This document shows, one piece after another, positions 7,915 to 14,834 of a stretch of 64,000 bases of DNA. The stretch's first letter is position 1, and the number at the start of each line of letters is the position of its first letter. The position numbers and the translations under genes are program-made. Source of the DNA: Geomonas silvestris (GTDB taxonomy: Bacteria; Desulfobacterota; Desulfuromonadia; Geobacterales; Geobacteraceae); contig NZ_BLXX01000009.1 in assembly GCF_014193515.1 (NCBI RefSeq), forward strand, positions 110,331 through 174,330, in the 5' to 3' direction. Below the pieces are notes generated by a model. That model was not told the origin of the DNA. It saw nothing but the letters and a program-made list of their open reading frames with translations, and made no database searches.

Positions 7915-9108
7915 ATGAAGAACCTTCCCGCCAACATCCGCAACCTCTACATCTTCTCCTTTTTGCAGATGATGCTCTTTCCGATGGCGATCATCACGCT
8001 CTTCTGGAAGGATCACATCGGCCTCACGCTCACCCAGATCCTTCTGCTGCAGGGGATCTTCTCGGTGGCGACGCTCGCGCTCGACTACCCGGCGGGGTAC
8101 GTGAGCGACCGTGTCGGGTACCGCTGCGCGCTCAACATCGCCGCCGCCCTCGGGATCGCCGGCTGGGCGATCTACATCTGGGCCGACTCGTTCGCCACGG
8201 TGCTGTTGGCCGAGATCGTCCTGGGGATGTCGCTCTCCTTCGTGAGCGGCTCGGACAGCGCGCTCCTCTTCGAGACCTTGCGGGAGCAGGGGGACGAGCA
8301 GTCCTATGCGCGGCACCAGGGGCGCATGCACGGCTTCGCGCAGGTGGGCGAGGCGACCGGGGCGGTCCTCGCCGGTGTCATCTACGCCTGGGACGCGCGG
8401 CTCCCCTTCATCCTCCAGGTCGCGGTCTGGGCGCTCGGGCTTTTCATCACCCGGCAGCTGGTGGAGACGCCCAGGGCTCACGCTCCGGCACGCTCGCACC
8501 TGGCCGAGGCGCTGGCGACGGCGCGCTACGCCTTCGGGGAGAACCGGCACCTGCGCTACACCATTCTCGTCAACACGGTGCTGGGGATCGCCTCGTTCTA
8601 CCCGGTATGGCTGATCCAGCCCTACATGCAACACGCCAAGGTGCCTCTCGGGTGGTTCGGTCCGGTCTGGGCAGGGGCGAACCTCACCGTGGCGCTCTGC
8701 GCGCTCGCCAGCCACCGGCTCTACCAGCGTCTGGGGGACCGCGGCATGATCCTCTTCTTCCTGGCACTGGTCGCCGCAGGGTACCTGGGGCTCGGGCTCA
8801 GCGCCGGGATCTGGGGCTTTCTCTTCTACTACCTTTTGACCTGCATGCGCGGCCTGCGCGGGCCGATGATGCTCACCCACACCCAGCGCGAGTCCACCAG
8901 TGCGAACCGCGCGGCGACCCTGTCGCTGCAGTCGGTCTCCTTCAGGCTCCTCTTCGTAGTGACCGGCCCTCTGGCGGGGAAACTGGCGGATAAGGTCGGC
9001 GTGCAGGATTGCTTTTACCTCCTCTTCTACGGCTTTCTGGTCACGCTGCCGCTGCTGGCCTTCCTGTTTTTGAAGAACGTCCCCCGCACTCCGCCCCAGC
9101 CCTCCTGA
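7915..9108 (+). CDS. Major facilitator superfamily transporter
   Basis: About 397 residues with 12 predicted membrane segments, beginning FSFLQMMLFPMAIITLFW. The loop between segments 2 and 3 has the MFS motif A form YVSDRVGYRCAL (usually GxLaDrxGrkxxl), and segment 4 carries a hydrophilic GSDSALLFETL stretch also typical of the family. The long segment pair in the second half ends in LLFYGFLVTLPLLAFLFLKN. The start is ATG 7915 or the overlapping GTG 7912. No neighbour hints at a substrate. It is transcribed away from the DUF4382 gene. Confidence 0.88.
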   Translation: MKNLPANIRNLYIFSFLQMMLFPMAIITLFWKDHIGLTLTQILLLQGIFSVATLALDYPAGYVSDRVGYRCALNIAAALGIAGWAIYIWADSFATVLLAEIVLGMSLSFVSGSDSALLFETLREQGDEQSYARHQGRMHGFAQVGEATGAVLAGVIYAWDARLPFILQVAVWALGLFITRQLVETPRAHAPARSHLAEALATARYAFGENRHLRYTILVNTVLGIASFYPVWLIQPYMQHAKVPLGWFGPVWAGANLTVALCALASHRLYQRLGDRGMILFFLALVAAGYLGLGLSAGIWGFLFYYLLTCMRGLRGPMMLTHTQRESTSANRAATLSLQSVSFRLLFVVTGPLAGKLADKVGVQDCFYLLFYGFLVTLPLLAFLFLKNVPRTPPQPS

Positions 9109-9177
9109 ATACTGGCGCTCGAACGCCCTCTAGCCTGGGCCGCTGCTGCGGGCTGAGCTGTCAGTACCCTCTGTGGC

Positions 9178-9225
9178 ACCGTCCCCCTCACCCCGGCCCT
9201 CCCCCGCCAGGGGGGAGGGAGAGCT
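9178..9225. repeat. REP-like palindromic element A
   Basis: CCCCTCACCCCGGCCCTCCC followed by GCCAGGGGGGAGGG: a G+C-rich palindrome (core CCCTCCCCC / GGGGGAGGG at 9197-9219) of the same type as those at 22561, 30684, 38572, 38641, 41588 and 41669. It lies in the 280-base gap after the MFS gene. Confidence 0.65.
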
Positions 9226-9388
9226 GCTCGGCCGGGCGGCGCATTTCCCCGCCACCGGGCCCGCTCCGCGCGAGCCTGGAGGCCGTTTATTTCTCATTTG
9301 CTCCACATTGTCTCCTCTTTTAATGGGTATGCTGATCTTGTCGGTCACCGGATCCTGACCCTGACGCCGGTGGCGAAGGAGAACGGAG

Positions 9389-9517
9389 ATGAGAAAAGGA
9401 ACGCGAATCGTGTTGGCGCTGCTTCTGCTTCCGGCGTTGCTGACCGGGTGCATCATCGACCCCTACTGGGGCGAGGGATATCATCACCATCGTGGCTGGT
9501 ACGGTGATCGCCGCTAG
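9389..9517 (+). CDS. Tiny lipoprotein with His/Tyr-rich tail (42 aa)
   Basis: ATG 9389 follows AAGGAGAACGG. The 42 residues are a basic start MRKGTRI, a leucine-rich core, and the lipobox LLTGC at residues 17-21, then a tail rich in aromatic and His residues (YWGEGYHHHRGWYGDRR). This is a complete small lipoprotein, with a strong terminator directly behind the stop. The histidine cluster might bind a metal, but nothing in the context supports that. I do not recognise a family; short lipoproteins with aromatic/His tails are often overlooked by gene callers. Confidence 0.7.
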   Translation: MRKGTRIVLALLLLPALLTGCIIDPYWGEGYHHHRGWYGDRR

Positions 9518-9521
9518 CAAG

Positions 9522-9555
9522 AAAAAAGGCCACGTCGATAGACGTGGCCTTTTTT
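9522..9555. terminator. Bidirectional rho-independent terminator
   Basis: Perfect 15-base stem AAAAAAGGCCACGTC / GACGTGGCCTTTTTT around a GATA loop, between the small lipoprotein gene and the convergent SYLF gene. Confidence 0.92.
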
Positions 9556-9624
9556 GACGAGGGGGGCGCAGCTCTCCAGCCGCGCTTCGCGGAGAGGTAG
9601 CGAACTCGTCTCCCCTTCCGCCTC

Positions 9625-10299
9625 CTACTTCAAAAGCTTCAGCAGTTCCTGTACCGCCGGCGGCCGGTTTGCCACCTTGCCGGAGATGATGTCCTGCGCC
9701 GCCAGGTCCGGCTTGCTGTAGTAGGAGGCATTGGCGTCGTCGTCGATGGTGAGGGCGGCGCCGTCCAGGGCCAGGCCGGCAAAGAGGCCGCGGCTGCGCG
9801 AGTAGGAGAAGATCTCGGATTTGAGCATCACGTCGGTCGCCCCCTCGGCGCTGCGCCCCACCGGTCCGGCAGCCACGGAGGCATCCGCGCCCAGGGTGAA
9901 TTTCCCCTTGAGGATGCCGTCCACGCTCGCCTTGCTCTTGAATACCAGGATGAGATCGGTCGACTGGGCGCCGATCTGCCAGCCGAGGCTCCCGCCGGCG
10001 ATCTTCACGAAGACCGGATCGCTCCATTCCCCCTTGTCGTTGCGCACCGTCAGGATCCCGGTGCCGTACCTCCCGCCGATCACGAAGCCGACCTTGATCA
10101 CCCCGGGGATGACGGCGATGCCGTGGGCGTTGTTCAAAAGTGCCTGAGGAATCCCCTCTTCGGGCATGGCCTTAACTGCCTTCACGACGTCGATGGCGTC
10201 TTCTACCTTGCGCCCCTCTTTTTCTGCCAGGGCGGGTTGCGGCAGTGCCCCGAGTACTAAAAGCATGAATCCGGTGAAAACGAGAATTGCCTTTTTCAT
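9625..10299 (-). CDS. SYLF-domain (YSC84-type lipid-binding) exported protein under riboswitch control
   Basis: 224 residues from ATG 10299 (site AAAGGGGGACACC). Signal peptide MKKAILVFTGFMLLVLGALP, cleavage near ALA-25. The rest is a SYLF/YSC84 domain: NNAHGIAVIPGVIKVGFVIGGRYGTG, KGEWSDPVFVKIAGGSLGWQ, then IGAQSTDLILVFKS and the late RSRGLFAGLALDGAAL, all hallmarks of the family. SYLF proteins bind phosphoinositide-type or other acidic lipids in eukaryotes; the bacterial exported forms are uncharacterised. It is directly downstream of a GEMM-I riboswitch nearly identical to the one before the DUF4382 gene, so the two genes probably answer to the same second messenger. Confidence 0.88.
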   Translation of the reverse strand: MKKAILVFTGFMLLVLGALPQPALAEKEGRKVEDAIDVVKAVKAMPEEGIPQALLNNAHGIAVIPGVIKVGFVIGGRYGTGILTVRNDKGEWSDPVFVKIAGGSLGWQIGAQSTDLILVFKSKASVDGILKGKFTLGADASVAAGPVGRSAEGATDVMLKSEIFSYSRSRGLFAGLALDGAALTIDDDANASYYSKPDLAAQDIISGKVANRPPAVQELLKLLK

Positions 10300-10345
10300 A
10301 GGTGTCCCCCTTTTTGGTGGTGCGTAAATCCATAGTTGCAGACGC

Positions 10346-10390
10346 AAAAAAGCCGGGGCCGATATCTGATGATCTTTCGGCAACCCGGCT
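10346..10390 (-). terminator. Riboswitch-controlled terminator upstream of SYLF gene
   Basis: On the minus strand AGCCGGG-TT-GCCGA (10390-10377) pairs with TCGGC-CCCGGCT followed by a T run (to 10346): 12 base pairs with only a TT bulge. The 5' arm is the 3' strand of the aptamer, so the ligand-bound aptamer should prevent the terminator and turn expression on. Confidence 0.87.
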
Positions 10391-10452
10391 GTCTCGGTGA
10401 GACCCTATAGGCTTTCCGCCCCACCCTCACGGATGGTTGAGTATTATCGTTT
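10376..10452 (-). promoter_or_regulatory. GEMM-I riboswitch aptamer, likely 3',3'-cGAMP type
   Basis: Minus-strand core AATACTCAACCATCC, GTGA tetraloop, GGGTGGGGCGGAAAGCC, variable hairpin GGGTCTCACCGAGAC, AGCCGGGTTGCCGAAAG. It differs from the copy at 7588-7664 mainly in compensated stem changes and the tetraloop (GTGA for GCGA), which supports a selected structure. It has the same A at the position of Vc2 G20, the variant reported for cGAMP-sensing Geobacter RNAs. Confidence 0.86.
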
Positions 10453-10851
10453 ACCACCTGGGTGTGCCCCTGCACTTATGTCTGCATTACCACCTCTGTT
10501 GCAGGATGTCAATGTTCGAGGGTTGACCGAGTGCCAGGAGGGGGAGCCGTTATGCCAGTGAGAACTGTTCTCTCAGAGGTAGAGAGACTAACTGCTCCGT
10601 ACGTCATGCCGTTTCAGTTCGCACCGTGTCTGGCGGATAACCGGTACCTTCTGGTCTGCCTTGATGCTCTGTCGCCCTCATTCCAGTTTCTCTTTTCCCG
10701 AATACCCCGAGATACTCCGCTTTTCTTGGGGGAGGCTTAGCAGTATACTGAATGGCTGCGGCAACCTGCCGCGTTTTTGCCGGTAGGGGAGTCCGTGGAA
10801 ACCTACCCGAATTAAAGCGGCGTCTATTTCGCTCGACACAAGGAGGCTGTC
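10453..10851. other. Intergenic region, no convincing gene
   Basis: About 400 bases between the riboswitch and the VOC gene. They should hold the diverging promoters for the SYLF transcript and the VOC gene. An open frame from ATG 10552 to 10740 (62 codons) follows a GGAGGGGGAGCC site, but its product (MPVRTVLSEVERLTAPYVMP at the start) has no recognisable features, so I do not call it a gene. Confidence 0.4.
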
Positions 10852-11229
10852 ATGAGGAAAAATTCGGTTGGCTGGTTTGAGATCTACGTGGACGACATAA
10901 ACAGGGCCAAGGGGTTTTACGAGAGGGTGTTCGAGGTCAAACTGGAACGGCTGGAGTCGATGGCGCCGGGATTGGAGCTGTGGAGTTTTCCGGGCGACAT
11001 GGACAGCTATGGGATCGGCGGGGCGCTGGTGCAGATGGCCGGCAAGTCGGCAGGCGGCAACTCCACCCTGGTCTACTTCAGCTGCGCCGACTGCGCCGTG
11101 GAGTCGGCCCGGGTCGCCGAAGCGGGCGGGGTGCTGGTCCGCGAGAAGATGTCCATTGGCCAGTACGGGTTCATCGCCCTTGCCCAGGACACCGAAGGTA
11201 ACATGATCGGGCTGCATTCCATGACCTAG
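10852..11229 (+). CDS. VOC (glyoxalase/bleomycin-resistance) family protein
   Basis: 125 residues, ATG after ACAAGGAGGCTGTC. It shows one VOC module pair: VGWFEIYVDDINRAKGFYER at the start (beta-alpha unit), a middle WSFPGDMDSYG segment, and the second unit LVYFSCADCAVESARVAEAG ending in GFIALAQDTEGNMIGLHS. VOC proteins are metal-dependent isomerases, dioxygenases or binding proteins; the final 'D.EGN.IGLHS' is typical of the lactoylglutathione-lyase-like subgroup. The usual first metal ligand (His) is replaced by a Phe/Glu pair, as in many uncharacterised members. The gene is single. Confidence 0.85.
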   Translation: MRKNSVGWFEIYVDDINRAKGFYERVFEVKLERLESMAPGLELWSFPGDMDSYGIGGALVQMAGKSAGGNSTLVYFSCADCAVESARVAEAGGVLVREKMSIGQYGFIALAQDTEGNMIGLHSMT

Positions 11230-11253
11230 CGAAGCCGACGTACCGGTACAAGG

Positions 11254-11301
11254 AGCTCCGTCTCCCGGTGGCACTTCAAAGCGCCGGGGGCGGAGCTTTT
11301 T
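11254..11301. terminator. Rho-independent terminator after VOC gene
   Basis: AGCTCCG...CCCGGTG, loop GCACTTCAAAG, then CGCCGGG..GCGGAGCT and a run of six T. The stem is long with small internal loops. Confidence 0.85.
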
Positions 11302-11355
11302 TGCGTTTGGAGTTGGGGACTGCGGGAGAGGGAAGGGGAGCGAAGCGTGCCGGCT

Positions 11356-12684
11356 TTAGCGCAGGCCGAGCACCGGGATCTTTTCGAAGACCTTGGTCCG
11401 TGCTGCCGGGCCGCCCCCCAACGGTTCCAGGTTGACGATGAAGCCACTTACCTCGACAAAGGAGAGGGCGCCTTCCAGGGCGCGCTCGTACCCCTCGGCG
11501 TCCGCCGGCTGCCGCTGGGGGACGTAGATGAGCGACCGGCGGTCCTCGGTCAGGTGGATGGCCAGGTAGATCTCACGCCGCCCGGCGCGCTGCACGCCGC
11601 AGATGTAGGCGTTGCAGTTTTGCGCCTTGGCGCTGCCGCAGGTCATCCTGATGGCGTTGAAGGAACTGCGCAGGTCGACGATCTCGTCGCTGGAGCGGCA
11701 GGGAATGGCGGCGAGATCGGGGTCGAGGTGAAAGGCGACCGGTTCGTCCGCAGCCCCCGCGGGAGCGGCGGTGAGCGGGGAGGAGGGGGCGGTCGGGCCG
11801 GATCCCGCCGCCGGCGCTTGGACCATGACCCGCTCCTGGGTGGGCGCCGGGGCGGAGAGGCGCAGCACCGTCGCCGTGAGCTTGGCGATCTCCCCGGCAG
11901 AGGTCTTGCTGTGCTCCTCGAAATGAGCCTGCAGGCGCTGCAATTCGCTCTGACGCTCAGTCAGTTCGTCGTTGATCAGGACGTACTCCGCCCGCAACGC
12001 CTGGTAATCCTCCTGCAGCAGGGCCAACTCGTCGATGTCATCATCCGCCCGAAGCTGGCCCGCACCGGCCGCCTTCAGCTCCGCGAGTTCTGCCCGGGCC
12101 TGCGCCAGTTCCCGCTCCAGCTGCGCGATCCGCGCGGCGCTCTTTCTCGCCTGCTCCCCGTCGCGTTCCGGGGCCGACTGCGCTGCGGCCGGCGGCGTGG
12201 CGCTCTTTTCAGGAGGCTGGGGCGTGCCGGCACCGGCTCTTGCGGCGACCGGAGGGGCGGCCGCGGGGGGCGCGACCTGCTCGGGTGCCGCCGGCCGTGC
12301 CGTCCCCGGCTGGGGCGCCTGCACCACCTTGATCCCTCCCAGCACCACCCGGCGCAGCGCCTGGTTCCCGCCCAGGTTCACCGGCTCCATCCGAAACCCG
12401 AACCCTTCCAGGAACTGGAGGGCGCGCTGCAGTGTTTCCGCCGTGGCACCCGCCCCCTGCTGCGGATCGCGTTCATAGACCAGGGCCTGCCTGCTGCGGG
12501 TGAGGTAGATGGCCGGATGAACCCGGTCGTTGCCCCCCTCCCGGATCAGGCAGGCAAAGGCTTCGCACATCTGCTGCTCGCGCCGCTCCGGAGCCAGGAA
12601 GAGCGCTTCGGTGCAGCGGTGTACGGAAACGATCTGGGGTTCGGCGGCTTCGATCGACCTGAGAGCTTCGTTCAGCAGAAACAT
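11356..12684 (-). CDS. Unknown coiled-coil protein with duplicated terminal domain
   Basis: 442 residues, no signal peptide or membrane segment. Residues about 20-110 and 345-435 look like two copies of the same module. The first reads HPAIYLTRSRQALVYER with later ALQFLEGFGFRMEPVNLGG; the second reads IYLAIHLTEDRRSLIYVP with later ALSFVEVSGFIVNLEPLGG. Between them are an Ala/Pro-rich linker and a coiled coil of roughly 110 residues rich in E, L, R and Q (about 185-290). I do not recognise the module. The gene stops 48 bases upstream on the same strand from an MshEN-receiver gene that is transcribed first, so the pair is probably one operon. Possible scaffold for two interacting domains; function unknown. 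Confidence 0.75.
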   Translation of the reverse strand: MFLLNEALRSIEAAEPQIVSVHRCTEALFLAPERREQQMCEAFACLIREGGNDRVHPAIYLTRSRQALVYERDPQQGAGATAETLQRALQFLEGFGFRMEPVNLGGNQALRRVVLGGIKVVQAPQPGTARPAAPEQVAPPAAAPPVAARAGAGTPQPPEKSATPPAAAQSAPERDGEQARKSAARIAQLERELAQARAELAELKAAGAGQLRADDDIDELALLQEDYQALRAEYVLINDELTERQSELQRLQAHFEEHSKTSAGEIAKLTATVLRLSAPAPTQERVMVQAPAAGSGPTAPSSPLTAAPAGAADEPVAFHLDPDLAAIPCRSSDEIVDLRSSFNAIRMTCGSAKAQNCNAYICGVQRAGRREIYLAIHLTEDRRSLIYVPQRQPADAEGYERALEGALSFVEVSGFIVNLEPLGGGPAARTKVFEKIPVLGLR

Positions 12685-12732
12685 CGCAACCTCGATGACA
12701 CGGGATCAGGCAAGAGACGGCGCTTCGGGGCC

Positions 12733-13587
12733 TTAGGGGCGCTTCAGGGACGCGGCGATCTCGAAGGCCCGCTTGACTCGGGAGACCAGCCGGACCGGTT
12801 GAATCGGCTTGGGGATGAAATCGATGAACCCGGCTTCCAGGGCCCGCTGCTCGTCCTCGCACCCCGACTTGGCGGTGACCAGGAGGGTGGGGATCTGCGC
12901 GGTGACCGGGTTCCCCTTCAGGGCCCGCAACAGGCCGTAGCCGTCCATCCGGGGCATCACGGTGTCGCAGATGATCAGGTCGGGGCGCTCGGCGATGGTG
13001 AGCTTCAGCCCCTCCATGCCGTCGTGGCCGATCACCACCTGGTACCCCTCCTTCTCGAGCGCTGCGGCGATGATCGTGGCAATCGAGTGCGAATCGTCGA
13101 CCACCAGGATCTTGCGCCCCACCGCTGCGGCCGGAGCTTTTTCGGGAGCTGCGCCCGGTTGGTAGAACTTCTCGATGGCTTCCTTGATGTCCGCCCGGCG
13201 CACTAGGAACGGGATCAGCTTGAGGCCGGTCTGCTGGGTTACCTCGTTGAGCGGGGGGGAGTGGAAGGGGTCGGTGACGGCCAGGGCGAGCATGCCGTCT
13301 TTTGCCTTGAGCGGGAAGATGAGGTGCCGGGCGGCGAAGGGGGCGGGGATGAGCTTGAGCAGATCGGGCGAGAAGGAGTAGCCGGTTATCTCCTGCACCG
13401 TCTTGAAGCCGAACCCCTTGGCCAGGGAGTCGATCCACTGGTCCTCGCTCATGACTCCCATCTCACAAAGGGTCCAGCCCAGAGCTTGGCCGCTGGATGC
13501 CCGACGCGCCTCGGCCTGCTCGAGAGCAGCCTGGGTGATCAATCCAGTCTTTACCAGCATTTCAACCAGTTGAGCGTTTGCTGCCAT
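12733..13587 (-). CDS. MshEN (GspE/PilB N-terminal) domain fused to response-regulator receiver
   Basis: 284 residues. The first ~140 match the N-terminal domain of type II/IV secretion ATPases: VEMLVKTGLITQAALEQA, SGQALGWTLCEMGVMSED, ALAVTDPFHSPPLNEV and a final IKEAIEKFY. MshEN domains of this type can bind cyclic di-GMP through RLGxxL..G..L motifs; here the leading Arg is not conserved, so binding is uncertain. After a Pro/Ala linker comes a complete receiver (ILVVDDSHS, phosphoacceptor in LIICDTVMPRMDGYG, LLVTAKS, conserved Lys in FIPKPIQP). No ATPase domain is present. It is likely a signalling adaptor acting with the coiled-coil protein encoded next. Confidence 0.87.
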   Translation of the reverse strand: MAANAQLVEMLVKTGLITQAALEQAEARRASSGQALGWTLCEMGVMSEDQWIDSLAKGFGFKTVQEITGYSFSPDLLKLIPAPFAARHLIFPLKAKDGMLALAVTDPFHSPPLNEVTQQTGLKLIPFLVRRADIKEAIEKFYQPGAAPEKAPAAAVGRKILVVDDSHSIATIIAAALEKEGYQVVIGHDGMEGLKLTIAERPDLIICDTVMPRMDGYGLLRALKGNPVTAQIPTLLVTAKSGCEDEQRALEAGFIDFIPKPIQPVRLVSRVKRAFEIAASLKRP

Positions 13588-13876
13588 GCGAACTCCTCAC
13601 CGCGTAAGATTTCGAGTAGGAACTATCGCACAAAAAAGTGCTTTGATCCAGTCTTTTCACGAGGCTGTGACTGATACAATGCCACGTGCACATTTAATTC
13701 ACAGTTGCTTCTCGTCTCTATGAGTATGAACTGCACATCATGGTCTCTGTCTTACTGTTGAGGGGGAGATGAACTTCAGGCGAGGCGGGTCGGGGGCGGG
13801 GCTGAAACAGAACGATGGACGATGAAGTCGTATACGGGATCCGGGCATTTCGCGGAGCCAGGAGCCTCCCGGTTTC

Positions 13877-14809
13877 CTACCTGACGAGTGGGGCGAGGTC
13901 GCGGGCCAGCAGCGTGTTGAACTGGTCCACCCCGCGGGCGTTCAGGTGCTGCGAGTTGTAGAAGTACCGGGTGTCGTAGGAGATGAAGCTGTGCGAGTAA
14001 TCCAGAAGGGGGATCCGGTACCTGCGGGAGAACTCCCGGAAGATAGCGAGCACCTCCGCGCGGTTCACGATGAAACCCTGTGCCTCGATGTACTCGGGGG
14101 CGTACACCAGGATCACTTTGATGCCGCGGGCGGCGCAGCGCGACAGGAAGACGTCGAAGAGCACCCTGGTCGCCGGATCGACTTGGACGCGCACCCCGCC
14201 GGGATGGCTGGCGTAGTACCTCAGGAAGGCGTCGTCCCACTCTTTGTCCTGTGCCTCGAACCCCTTGTACTTGGTGCTGGGGGTCGGGAACAGGCACTCC
14301 TTGAGCCCGAAGATGGCCGCGGTCTTGCTGTGCCGGTACTTCGCCGCGGGTACCAGGAAGTCGATCGGCTCGAACCCCTGGTAGTGGCTCACCGCCTCGT
14401 GTACCAGGGGGCGGTCCAGGTAGGGAAGAAACTGCTCCAGGGCGTAGAGGTCCTTGCGCTTTTCCAGGGTCAGCATGTCGATATTCTGGATCAGGTAGCG
14501 GGGCTTTTGGTTGTACTTCTCGTAGAGCCGGAAGCGGTAGTACTGCATCAGGAAGTTGTGGCCGTCCACCCCCAGGTTGTACGAGTTGAGCCCGAGCGCC
14601 CGGTCCAGCACCTTGGGGGAGAACTGCACCCAGGCCCGGGAGGAACCCTGGATCAAAAGGTCAGCGTTGATCCGGGAGGAGAAGAGATCTTCCCACTCCC
14701 GGCACAGGGCCGACTTTGCCAGGCCGCGGTCCGCCGCCAGCTGCAGTGCGCTCGCCAAAAGCGCGAGCCCCGCGAGGAAGATGCCGAGTTTTTTCAAAAA
14801 GGTGGTCAC
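13877..14809 (-). CDS. SGNH-type (DltD/AlgJ-like) membrane-anchored acyltransferase partner
   Basis: 310 residues with one N-terminal membrane helix (LGIFLAGLALLASALQLA) and an extracytoplasmic domain. Block I is LLIQGSSRAWVQF, where the Ser of GSS is the likely nucleophile. The C-terminal block is FYNSQHLNARGVDQFN, with the His expected for the Asp-x-x-His pair of SGNH enzymes, after LLDYSHSF. Proteins of this kind work with MBOAT channels (DltB-DltD, PatA-PatB, AlgI-AlgJ/X) to move an acyl group onto an envelope polymer outside the membrane. It follows the MBOAT gene by 25 bases and ends the three-gene cassette. The polymer acceptor is unknown. Confidence 0.8.
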   Translation of the reverse strand: MTTFLKKLGIFLAGLALLASALQLAADRGLAKSALCREWEDLFSSRINADLLIQGSSRAWVQFSPKVLDRALGLNSYNLGVDGHNFLMQYYRFRLYEKYNQKPRYLIQNIDMLTLEKRKDLYALEQFLPYLDRPLVHEAVSHYQGFEPIDFLVPAAKYRHSKTAAIFGLKECLFPTPSTKYKGFEAQDKEWDDAFLRYYASHPGGVRVQVDPATRVLFDVFLSRCAARGIKVILVYAPEYIEAQGFIVNRAEVLAIFREFSRRYRIPLLDYSHSFISYDTRYFYNSQHLNARGVDQFNTLLARDLAPLVR

Positions 14810-14834
14810 GCTGGCTCCCCTCGGGCTTCCGGAT

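Noticed and set aside
10552..10740. 62-codon open frame with a GGAGGGGG site between the riboswitch and the VOC gene
   Set aside because: No recognisable motif, unusual composition and no operon context; too weak to annotate as a gene.
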